DNA from: Alentia gelatinosa
Lineage: Eukaryota; Annelida; Polychaeta; Phyllodocida; Polynoidae
Direction: 5' to 3'
NCBI GenBank assembly: GCA_950022655.1
Contig: OX465581.1
Coordinates: 104,515,125-104,579,124, forward strand
Length of the DNA: 64,000 nucleotides
Part shown: in pieces, positions 22,745 to 34,008 of the stretch
Layout: each line of letters begins with the position of its first letter
Numbering within the stretch: the first letter of the stretch is position 1
Notes under the pieces: model-generated
Seen by the model: only the letters and a program-made list of their open reading frames with translations
Database searches by the model: none
Told to the model about the DNA's origin: nothing
Translations under genes and position numbers: made by a program

Positions 22745-23660
22745 ATTGCAGGCACACCGCTCGATCTACACGCCCGGATGAGGGCCTCCCACAACGCCGC
22801 GCTTGCCCCCTCCACACACAGGAACAAGGAGGTGCAAGCGCTGAGGTACATCCGCTTCGCCGTCGGGCACGCCACGGACAACCTCCGTCCGACGGTCCTG
22901 GAGGCGTGCCTGTACATCCAGCATCTGGCGGATTCACTCTCGTGGCCGGGGCCGTGAGGAACGCCATCTCCGGCGCCCGTGCTTGGCTCTCGGACCATGG
23001 AGGAGACGCCAGCGCTTTCGACTCACGGCAGGCCGCGGCCGTGTTGTGTGGCACGGGCCTGCAGTCAGCGCACATCCTATGCTGCACCCCCCCATCACCA
23101 TGGATATGTTGTCTTCGATCGCCAACCAGGCGGCATCTCTCACGACCGGGGTTCTCGTCAGGGCCGTGGCGCTCGTCGCTTTTTTCTCCCTCCTCTGCGC
23201 CTCGAATCTCTTCGCGCCACCTTCGGGGAGGCACCAATCTTCACACGCGCTTTTGCGCGCCGACGCGGTCATTCAGGACGGCCGTTTAGCTCTCACTGTG
23301 CGGTCAGCTAAGACCATAGGACCCGGCCGCCCTCCGGCCGTTATTATCTTGGAGCCGTCTGACGACAGGGCATTATGCCCAGTTAGGGCATGGAGATCTT
23401 ATATAGCGGCCGCCCCCGCGCTGCCGTTAGACCCCATGTTCCTGCTACGACCAGCGGAGCCGTTTTCGGCCTCTCAGTTTACCGCGGTCGTTCGTTGCCT
23501 CTTGCAACGAGCTGGTTTCCCCCATGCGGACGAGGTGACTCCTCACTCGTTCCGGAGGGGGGGGCCCCAATTTTTTCACTCCCATGGCATGCCGGCCGCA
23601 GACTTACAGCGTCTCGGCACCTGGTCATCTTCGGCAGCCATGGCACCCTACCTTGTATAA
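22745..23660 (+). pseudogene. Tyrosine recombinase, duplicated copy
   Basis: Same sequence and same defects as copy 1, including LLCASNL in place of the Arg box and the frame changes. One substitution (g to a at 22792) separates them. Because the copies share every defect, the gene was already dead when the segment duplicated. The piece lacks A1, gag and RT. Confidence 0.82.
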
Positions 23661-23686
23661 CGTTTTCAGACTTTCAGCTTGGTATT

Positions 23687-24185
23687 AAATTTTCTGACAT
23701 TATACCGTTTATACCAGTTTGAGTCCTTCGATCATTCTGGCCTTGTATTTTATACTGTGTGATACCGTTCTGTCATACTTCCAGTTATCGGTAATAAACT
23801 TTACCAAATGCCTTCGACGAGTTATGGTCATTGTGACCGACTGAGGAGGTTTAATGGACATCCGAGGAGAACGGAGTGGCGCCATCTAGCACTTACGAGA
23901 CGCATTCCGCGCTTCCCGGATACAGCGCCATCTGGCGTATCGCGGCCGTTGTGACGTCATGCCGCACGCCATCAAAGACGCCTTTGAACATTTTCCTCCC
24001 ACCCACCCCACAGTTTTCTACTATGAACTATGGACTATCAAATTTTCTGACATTATACCGTTTATACCAGTTTGAGTCCTTCGATCATTCTGGCCTTGTA
24101 TTTTATACTGTGTGATACCGTTCTGTCATACTTCCAGTTATCGGTAATAAACTTTACCAAATGCCTTCGACGAGTTATGGTCATT
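23687..24185 (+). repeat. Duplicated B1-A2-B2 block
   Basis: B1 23687-23832, A2 23833-23994, B2 24040-24185, at an exact 2726 bp offset from the first set. ATT again ends the block (24183-24185). Confidence 0.9.
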
Positions 24186-25397
24186 ATATAGAACGACCCG
24201 AGCACGCTGTACACGCTACAAAACGCTTGAAATTGGGTTAGTGCAATGATTCCAATTCTTTTATACCTTCAAATATCGATACGAATGTCAATTTGCCTAC
24301 TGCAGATCAAATGTTAAGCCGTGCCCAACCTTATCGAATAACCCCAATGCCTATGTTCTGCATGGTTCTGCCAGTTTCATAAGAACTATATGTGTTGCTA
24401 CAAGACAACTCCACGGCGACGTCATAATGCCACAGCGATATAGTATATCTTCATTTTACAGCGTCCCTATTCATGTTTTATTTCTAAAATATTATTTTGG
24501 CCTGTACTTTTACACTATTCGCCATCTTTATAATATTTTTCTGGGTTATTTGCGATTTACACCGCTTCTTTGTGAATTTATATGAATTGTTCATTAATTT
24601 AATATCTAAGGCAGCCAGAGACACCTCAATAGGGAAAGAATGCTTGAGCAATATATCAACACATTCATTGAAACAATTCCATTCAGAAGGGAGTAAAATA
24701 TTCTGTATTGCACCTATACTACTCTAAATGTTCCTTATTATCACATAAATCTGCAAAAAGTGTTAGCTCATGTATATGCCTCTTGATATGCAGGTGAGCA
24801 GTCAAGGTCTGATTTATGATATGGAAATATCTTTGATAATAAACCCTGACGTCATGTTAGCTTTATATTATAGCTTCTTGGTGGTCTTCTCCTGTTTGCT
24901 TTTCTGTCTGGCTGAAATTAGATGTCATAAAAGTCATTAATAGCTGCATGGTAGCAAACAGAAAATATAGATCTGTATCATAACCAACAAATGCAATAGT
25001 AAGTGCTTTGGAACCCCTCACATTTTATACAAACAGGAGATCAGTGTCAACTTCTGCATGCAACCACTCACTGAGGAAAGCTATGAAAAAAACATTTTCA
25101 GTTCAAAAGAAAGAAGATTATATCATAAACACCCGACAAGGTGGGAAATATATTCTACTTGAACTAAGGGGGAAAAATAAACCACACGCTATGAGTATCC
25201 ATATGAAAAGGAAGCCTTGCTTCTTTAGATTCATTAACATTGCATCTATGAAATGCACTGCAGATCCAGAGAGCCGCCTCATCTACTGCTGTCCTTAGTG
25301 CTAGCACTCAAAATAAAAAAGGATCATAGTTGCCTTTTAACATTACTTGCTTACTTAGGCTTTATACTTTTTGTTTGTGGGATAGCTTGACAATTCA

Positions 25398-26339
25398 TAC
25401 TAAAATATTTCTAGTGTTTGCCATCACCAATTACTGGAAATTTATAGTAAATATTTTCCTTTTTTTAGGACAACAAAATAATATCAATTACCATGGTAAA
25501 ATACTGGAATCACCATTGCTGTTTCTGGGTTGATAGTGCCAGACGTAAGAAGGTTGATATTGCAGGCTGTAATGTTGTATCCGGAAATTACAGGGAAAAG
25601 GATAAAGGTTTTTGAGAAATTTGTGCTGTAAAAGTGGTAACTAGACACATTTTTCCATTTCAGACTTTTCCTTGGCAACTGTAACCAAGATAACATTCTT
25701 TCAGAATGGATCTACCTCTAATAATGATTAGCACTATGAACTCTACCTTTGTGCCATATTTCATGCTTTCACAAAGAATTGAACAATTTGTATGTTAATC
25801 TGGCCTAATCCACTATGATACTAAGAAGGGCTTATTAGAAGTATGTTAATAACTGCCGAGCTAACTGTCATGGTCAAATGAACTGTCCAATCGGGAAAAC
25901 GTCTATTCCAAGAGGTTACATTCCTAAGAATAAATGGTTTAGTCTTTTAAATGATTCCAAATGTTATCTATAACTATAAGGTGTTTCAGGCTCATTTTAA
26001 CACAATTGTAGGTGTTTCAGTGGTTAAATTGGATTTATGCAAATTGGGCATATTTCCTCAAGGGTGATTTATGGAGGATTTTCTGGGGACCTCACTGAGA
26101 TCCCCATTATATTGAAATTTGTGGTGGATCTATCCCTAAATAGACTAGTAAGAAAACATAAGCCTTTGTATGAAAACGCAAGTTACTACACACCCAATCA
26201 GTGCTTATGTAACTTAAGAGTGTTCGCCCACCAATGATATCTTGAGATATATTCTTATTAAAAACTGATTAAGAATAGATAAGAGTAGATATTTAATAGA
26301 TAATTATGGTAAGAGGAGAGTCACGTTTGTCTCCTGTAC
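25398..26339. other. Gene-free stretch
   Basis: AT-rich, right of the duplication. No gene or repeat recognised. Confidence 0.45.
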
Positions 26340-26640
26340 TCCGAAGAAACATACTCTGGCTAATTAAGGAAAACCACCTCCGTAATTAACCAGCAAGGCA
26401 GCCGAACTGCAGCACGTCGAGAACCAGATAATTAGTTCAGGTTTGCCTCAGGGGTGTGTGGAGTGTGGGTAATTAGTTCATCCGAAATGGCAGGTGTGAG
26501 GGCGGCTGGTGGTGACCGATCGGCTCGGGCTCTGGGTCACCCCGAGCAGCTCTGAGCAGTTCCGAGCAGCTCTGTACTGAGAACACACCCGCAGGACGAA
26601 CAGCTCCGGGGCAACTCTAATTAGATGATCAGTCTCCGTG
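26340..26640. promoter_or_regulatory. Homeodomain-motif cluster with GAGCAGYTC repeats
   Basis: TAATTA-type words occur at about 26361, 26383, 26430, 26470 and 26618; two are in the longer shared word taattagttca. Between them, 26545-26576 is a short array of gagcagctc/gagcagttc. The density suggests an enhancer, which is inference. Confidence 0.35.
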
Positions 26641-28222
26641 TGACCTGCCCCGCCAATGTGGGCGTTTTATTAGTAGAGAAAAACAACGGCATTAGAGTCC
26701 CCTTCAATGCAGTGATAGCCAGTGCATTTACTTTATAGATATATTTATAAAAGTATGATTTTATCGAATACTAGGTATTAGTTGTCTTAGCGGTCTATGT
26801 CTTATAGTCTCGAGGATACAATGGTTATAGTTCAGATAATAAGTATTCTGCTATTTCTTAGGTACGTTTTTCATAATGAAGACGAACAGTATTTATAGAT
26901 CAAAGCATGTTCCAACCCGAAAGGAATAATCTATGTAATGGTTATTCAATAAATGTGTCCTTTGTCTTAGAGATTGCACTTTGTTCTGGTACGATGTAGT
27001 ATGTTCCACTTGTTATAAAGCACACAGGTAGAACTTTGTTATCAACTTTCTGTACATACATCAATATTTGATATGTCTGGCCTGTATTAATCTTTCCGAT
27101 ACAGAGAGATGTTTTAAATCAACGATGACAGATGGATCCTCTCGGGAATATTCTATCTAGACTTAGTTCAACTCTCACCTTCTGATGGGTGGCCTGGTTA
27201 TCTTCATCCATATAAGTAGAGAGGTAGGAGAGATCGCTTTTACTGGTGTCTGGACTGGTAGATACGCCCACCGCACCCCCTGAGTAAACCCGCATTTCTT
27301 ACTTGGCCCCTTACTATACGTCCCCCACCCTGCACATGGCTCTCAACGATGGATCCCGGCGTCCGAGTGCCGGGATCGGTGACTGGAGACAGGCCACGGA
27401 CTCGGCAATCAATCAGCCTTCCTCCTCGCCTTGCCTGATAAAACGAGAGAAACTTCAGCGCGGGTATTTAGCCCAGGAATGGCCAGGGGGCGCCACGGAG
27501 GCCGGCGTTATGATCAATAGTTTTATTTATTGGTTAATGATACGACGAAGTCGCCGGGACTCCCTGCAGCAGGGTGTGGGGATTACGGGTAAGGGTCGGT
27601 GTCGTGCGCCCCTCCAGAAGCCTGGATCCGGTTTCGCGTCTGACAGCCGAGGAAATGGCTTTGTTTGTCGAGCTGACAACTCCGGAGAATGTCGACGAAA
27701 ATGGCTTGATCTTATCTGAACGTGAGTCCTGTAAAGCTGAGAGAAAACCGAACGGGTGGAACGAATTAAGTGAAGGAACGTAACGCCATATATATATGGG
27801 CAGCACTTATATGTATTTGCGGCTTGCGTAGGGGTGGGCTACTTTTCCAAGAAAAAAAACAACAACATAGAAACCCTTGGTGACTAGAGTGAATTATCAT
27901 AATGATAATCTTTTCTATACACCTAGTAATACAATATGTCGAAGGCTCTATAATGTAACATGAATATGGTGAAATATCTCTCGTTAAGATAACCATTCCC
28001 ACTTGAATATTAAAGGAAACATATTGTTGCTGACACTTATGATTGCCTCACCTCAGTATATTAGACTATCAATGTACAACACTAGAGGGTATTACCAAAA
28101 TATTTAAATTGTTTTGGTGTCGATATGACGCCTCAACTTAGTTGTATATTCCATAATTCTTTGAGCGATGCATGTTAAAGGTTGGCATTTTACAACGATG
28201 AGCATGACCCGTGTTGTCATCT
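26641..28222. other. Gene-free stretch with a GC-rich patch
   Basis: GC rises at about 27240-27790, where open frames on both strands overlap (27303-27719 +, 27534-27806 -). None resembles a protein family. The rest is AT-rich. Confidence 0.35.
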
Positions 28223-29100
28223 CCTATTTAAAGGGAAGGTAAGTCTCGTTATTATTACATACCTATAGCCGAACGTCAGTCATATACGACCCTCTCACGG
28301 GGGTGTAGTATATTGCGACTACGGCCCACTATGGTGCGCTTCGTCTCACTGTAAGATTCTAACGTGTATGTAACTAACTCGCCGCACCGCGCTAGCCGTG
28401 CATATTCGACGTCATCGCGACCAAAAACAACATGGCGAACGTCGTCGAATCGCGACTTTAAACTCGCGATACACGCCCCCCGTAGCAACTACAAGTTCCT
28501 AATGACCAATCCTCGAGGTAACTAACATACGGCTCTCACCTGACACCGTTTAAATTGCTCAAATATGCGAAATTCATCAATAATAACAACAAGATCCGCA
28601 ACGGGGGACGCACAGACACGCTTACGCTGGTTCCTGGTGCCTCCGCCTCCATACACGCCTAACGCTCTCCAATCGTATTTTCTGCTAAGCGCGCCCTTAC
28701 CGTATAGCTGCTAAACATCCGCTGGGCAAGTGGAGACATGCGCAACGAGCACATCCTGTGAGTTGGCTTCCGGTTCGTAGCAGACAGTGTCAACATGGAA
28801 CGGTTGTGACTTAAGAACTCGATAAATGGCGTCTTTCTGATCGAATTAAGGTATGTAATAATAAGAAAACGCCCTGACTGTGGCCAGAACTACGTCTTAG
28901 TTCTCGGTCACCTGTGGTGGACGTTCGCCCCGATGCCTATGGCGTCGGGGCGAACGTCCACCACAGGTAACCTCGAACTAAGACATAGTTCGGCCACAGT
29001 AAGGGCGTTTTCTCCTAGTATTGCTTCATAAAAGTATATTGTCGTCGTGATAATAATGTTGATTTTCCGCAACACGGTGACGTGGGTCCCTTTAAGTAGG
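28223..29100. repeat. CpG-rich segment bounded by nested inverted repeats
   Basis: Outer inverted repeats are cctatttaaaggga (28223-28236) and tccctttaagtagg (29087-29100). Inner ones are gttattattacatacc (28248-28263) and ggtatgtaataataag (28850-28865). The enclosed CpG-rich stretch (about 28270-28840) has no clear gene; a short ATGGCG start (28432) soon meets a stop. Could be a composite non-autonomous element or a promoter island caught between repeats. Confidence 0.4.
28866..29011. repeat. Large near-perfect palindrome
   Basis: Arms of about 72 bp (28866-28937 and 28941-29011) are inverted copies with a 3-base centre; the central 30 bp of each arm matches almost exactly (ggtggacgttcgccccga). 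A foldback MITE or hairpin. Confidence 0.85.
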
Positions 29101-31601
29101 CCTATGCAACCTGCAGTAGTCATCCAAACATTGATAATCATCAAGCGTTGCATCATTTACTCTCAAAGAAGACTATTACTATGTGCCTAAAGTATATCAT
29201 TACTAGAATAGATCGATGTTCATTCGCATGTTCAACACAACATCTTTCTTTCTATATTTCCTATGAAGCCACTCACAGCTTTCCTTTTAGGGTCATGCAG
29301 GACGTAAACACGCACGTCAAAGACAGAGCCTAATTAGATCAATTATGCGGAAACATGTGCCAACGTCAAAACGCGTGGTAGAGACAACAGAGAGTAATAG
29401 CACATTAAGGGAGGAATACAATATGATACAGGCATATGGCTGCATTATATAGAATGGATAGATATGTTTGATAAGACAAAAATATTTATTGACCATATGG
29501 CACAGTAGCCTACTAGTGGTATACAATACTAGTTTTGAAAATATTTCGCAACAATGTTTACAAATCTGTACGTGTATGTGTATGTCTACATTCCCTATAC
29601 AGTCTATTCGACCGGAAATTGACATTTTGAAAGTGGGAATAGATCGCCATGCACCGTCATTCAAGAGATGTTTTGTGCTCTTGAAAATAAATAGCGACTA
29701 GAGATTTGAGTTGGATTTGGTAACAATATATGAAGGTATCTACAATACGTTAACTGTCTATCTATTATGTTATGAAAAACTACTCCGTAGGCATTTCCTT
29801 GCTGCCAATGGTAAAATGTCGACGAAACGTATTTACCCTGTATTATATAAATACAAATAATCTTCTCATTCCCCAATTTTGAGATTAGAGACAATGGAAT
29901 AATAAACAATATCTTTTATCAAACGGCTGTGTTAACTATTGTATTGGTCACGTCTTACGAATATCTGCTATTAGATCGGTAATCAACTATGGAACAGACA
30001 GATGTCAGCTCACCCATTTGAAAAAACACTCCTCGTTGGAATGTGTTCCTTCAAACAGGTCAAGCCTTCAAGTATTGTATTTCTGATGGGTGTAGTTGTA
30101 TATCTAGGATGATTGCTTTGAAGGCTTGCAACTGTCCTGACAGCGGATTCGCGCCTTTCACTAAGAAAATATATTTCTTCTTCTTTGGGTAAATCAATAT
30201 TACTTGTTGTAGGTGGTGATTTAAATGTTATCCTCAGTGCTTTCTCTTTGATTAGTTGTATTTTGGTTAATGTGTTTTGATTCGATCGTCAAATAGAATA
30301 TGGCCATATTTAGCGTGACTAGTAGATTGGCCCCTCCATTGTGGATGACTAATTCTATGGCAGGAGTACCGTAGAATGAAATTTTACCACATCTGATGTT
30401 GTGGTAAAAAGAAGTTTTGTCTCTTTCTCACATGATAAATATCAATGGTTACCTTAAACATTACTGTACACATAATTCAGATGAAATTGCAGTTGTATTT
30501 ATACAATAACATGATTCGAGGTATCGCACGCACTTTTCAAAGTATACGAGCCTCAATTATATCCATTGCTACTTTTAGTATATGGAATATGCCCATTATT
30601 GCCATGACGCAAAAAATACCGTATATAAAACATTTTTATATATATTAGGGCCTCTACCACAAGGGGTCACTATTTCCCACTGGTGTGGCGCCATCTGTCT
30701 CTGAAGTATACTTACCTATTCCCGCTAATCCGGGTTTTTGGTGCATTCACCTTCCCGGATTTTTCTTTAATAAAAAGGGGCTCTTTTGGCCACGGGGCGG
30801 CATATATTCCAATATAACACAGTTTCATGCCCTATACAGTCTATAGACAGTGTGCTTTGTAAGTAGTCGAACCAAACCCCACACTATCAGAACTGGAACG
30901 TGGACCCGTAATGATGGATCAGAAGTCAATAGTCCATGGCAGGTCATGGATTAGAGGATGAAATCAGGTTTCCTGCACATAGTGGTCATTACGACTGGGC
31001 TAAATTGGCGGCATGAATCATGTTTACACGACGAATAGTAAGGGTTCAAAGGCATACTGCCTCACCCCTGATTATAGGACCAATCTTCAGGAAATCTGCC
31101 TGCCCTTTGATCAGGTACTCTAGGAGGTAATTGCATACTACAAGTGCACTAAAAATGGCATACTTCACAGGGTATGTCCATCACTGTATACTTAGCCCCC
31201 CATCCGTATTAGTCATAATTAGGTAGCAATCACTGCATATATCACCAGTAGCAGTTCCAAATACTAGTAATTTACAGTTACCGTTATCGTGAATAATAGC
31301 TAGTATCTTATTTGTTTGTGACAAGACCAGCATACTCCCGTACGACAATTATAAATACAACCTTACGGGTCAGATATGCTCCCTTGCAATGCATTTCCAG
31401 TGCCGGTAGCAGTGTTATGGAATGAGGAGAACGCTGATTATCACTAATCCTCTGTGTTGGTCCCCACCCTGTTATCTATGCTTGTGAGTAGTATACATAA
31501 ATGGTTATTGCCTCCGGGCGGTGTTAACGGTAAACCGCTGATGATCCAGATTTAATCAAAGTAAATAGGCTGAAGCCAGTGGGTTCAATGAGGCAGTGAA
31601 T
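29101..31601. other. Gene-free stretch
   Basis: Mostly AT-rich. A CTCF-like word (gcgccatct) is at 30688-30696. Open frames at 29317-29909 and 30445-30648 have no family resemblance. Confidence 0.4.
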
Positions 31602-31623
31602 CTAATTACAACGATGTAATTAG
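31602..31623. promoter_or_regulatory. Palindromic homeodomain-like site
   Basis: ctaattac and gtaattag face each other across 6 bp, the form of a paired homeodomain site. No function shown. Confidence 0.3.
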
Positions 31624-31699
31624 CTGTACCACAATGACTCTGAGGGAGATTGAAAAGGAGCGATGCAGCAAAACAAGATTTATGCTAAAAAGATGATTG

Positions 31700-34008
31700 G
31701 GTGTTATGGACAGTTCCGGTTGAAGCATCAGGTGCGTCTATTGTGTTCCGTCTGACATTGACGCATTAGAACAATTCGGAGCCTTAGCTAAGCGTCCCGC
31801 CGGCCTGGCCAACGAGGATGTAGAGTGTCTGGGGTACGCGGTCAGAGGCCGGTCGTGAGTGAGAGAGCCTTCCATGGGAAGGTTTGGAGGGCGGGCGGGG
31901 ACCAGCTGGGCCGGCTGGAGCCCACGCTTACCCCTTCTCCTGCACCCCCTCTTCAGGCGTTGCGGGACCCACGCGTGGAATTGTGATTCAATAGCGGATA
32001 CGCTGATCATGGGCGCGAGGTCTCCTGCATCAGTAAATACCCAGTAAAGGCCTTTTGAGATATGCTATAGGGGGAGATTTCACGTAGCGGGCATAAGCCA
32101 ACTAGAGGGTCCAGCCTCTTGTAACCCCAATCCCTTTCCATCCCTCGCCCTCTTCTTACACCCCTTCCTCATTACCACCTAGACAGTTCTATTCCCCTCA
32201 GCAAACTGGAAGTACATCCATTGGACAACTACCCAATCCAACAACATCGCGCTGTGACAATCATTACTATCCATCAGTTGGACCCCAATTCTCAACTCGC
32301 CCCTCCATTAACAACGACCGTGAGGGATTGGTTGAAAAAGAAATCTCCCCTGGTCTTTGTTTTCTTCCAAAGAAACTGGTGATTTCCGCTGTTCTTCGGA
32401 AAAGCCATCGGCTTTCATGTTTTTCTACTAATACCATTTGATTTAATCAATTCTTTATGGAAAAGGTAAAGATGATCCAGGTTCGAATTAAAATATAATC
32501 GCAATCATTGATGTCTTCCTCTGCAAAAACTACAAATGCCCGAAGTTGGGAATTCACCAATAACTAAGCCAAATTGACAGTCATCTGGGCTCTGTCAGCA
32601 CATAAGGGCTCAATAACATGGTGGTAGACTTGACTCTACGTGCGCGCATGCGTTGGCACGTGGTGCTGTGGACAAACAGATGGTGAGTTGTTATTGGCGG
32701 GTAGCGGGACCACGTGAGGCCGGTTTGGGGCGACTGTTGTGTAGGGGTGTGGGTTACACGGCACGCCGGCCGTTGAGCGGGCGGGCAACGGCAAGGCGTG
32801 CAATTGTCCAATTTTCACCAGGATCGATGGTTGTGCCAACGGACGGCAGACAGTGGTTGGGAGGCAGCAGTTGACAGGCATTGCAAAGCCAGCACCCGGG
32901 GCCACAAGCAAGGGAGCAGACAGAAACACCCGACACCAACCGCCCGTATCCTGGGATATCTTCAGCCCTTTTACCGTGTAAGAAACACTGACAGAAGGCT
33001 TCACTGAGACGTTCGCTACACCTGTCGCTATCACAGCTATCGTTACAGATGTTCACCGTCAGCAGGAAGCGGCCCACCTACTCACCCCGACCACGCACCG
33101 CCCCACTGTAAACCATCTCCCCTCATCAGCTGAGGCTTTGAGCCCGGCGGTCGGTTTCTATTACCCTGCCTACACCTGTTGCGTGCCGGGTGAAGCTTAT
33201 ACCTGGACAGGAAGCTGAAGGAAGGCACTGGGGGCCGCGTGCGTGAGGGGATCAGGGTGTGATAGGGGGCAGACCGGAGCATGGAGGAGCGTATGAACGT
33301 TGTGACTTTGCAGTAGATTCACCTGTTGGCGGGACGCAGTAGCAGTGACAACTACACACGAGCCTCGCTCAGGAATACAGCTTTGAGTGACAAGCATGTA
33401 GGCTCTACACACAACCCCTAATGCGTCTCCTACTACAAGACCAATGACTGAATCAACACCTAGTGGCCGGGCAGCACATGGGCAATGGCGCAGTGGCTCG
33501 GGAGCTGCTCACAGTGAGGCGGTGCGGCTCAGTCTGCTCTCGTGAGCGGGAGAGTCGCAGTCTACGGGCCCCAGGCCTCGCTCCGCAGTCCGCTGGTGAG
33601 TGGCGGGTGTTAGGCAGACATGCTGTTAACACCAGTCGCGCCGCGGGTACCAGCGTTACGAGCTGCTCGCGGTGATTGATGGTGGGGACGGACTTGCTCA
33701 CACCAGCTCACGCTGTCTCCCCGCCCACCCGCGTGCACACGTGGGCTCTGACCGTTGTGATAGGATCGTAACGCCCCATTAGCGCCACCCCACCACCAAC
33801 GCCAACACCAACGCCACCTACAGGAGGGATTTATTTATATAGTTCTGCCAAGGAGGGCCCAGAAACAGACTTGTGAATCATGCCCAGGGGTTGGGCTATA
33901 GGAGGACTCTAGCGACCCCTGGATTACCAGGCTCTAGTACATCAATCCTAACGGAGTTTGAAAGTGCCGCCGGACTGAGGAGTACAGCAAACTACTAATC
34001 GGTGGACA
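31700..34008 (+). promoter_or_regulatory. GC-rich region upstream of the GPCR gene
   Basis: CpG-dense sequence leading into the GPCR start. It probably holds the promoter and 5' UTR, though no transcription start could be fixed. gagctgctc words recur at about 33503 and 33658. Overlapping open frames on both strands come from high GC. Confidence 0.4.

Larger units (their letters stand above)
22671..25397. repeat. Tandem duplication, unit 2 (2727 bp)
   Basis: Near-identical copy of 19945-22670. The join at 22670/22671 puts AT-rich flank (gacaattca) directly against tccccccctcgacg from inside the retrotransposon. Confidence 0.92.

Noticed and set aside
32481..32495. tRNA B-box-like word (ggttcgaatt)
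   Set aside because: No A box at the right distance and no cloverleaf could be folded.
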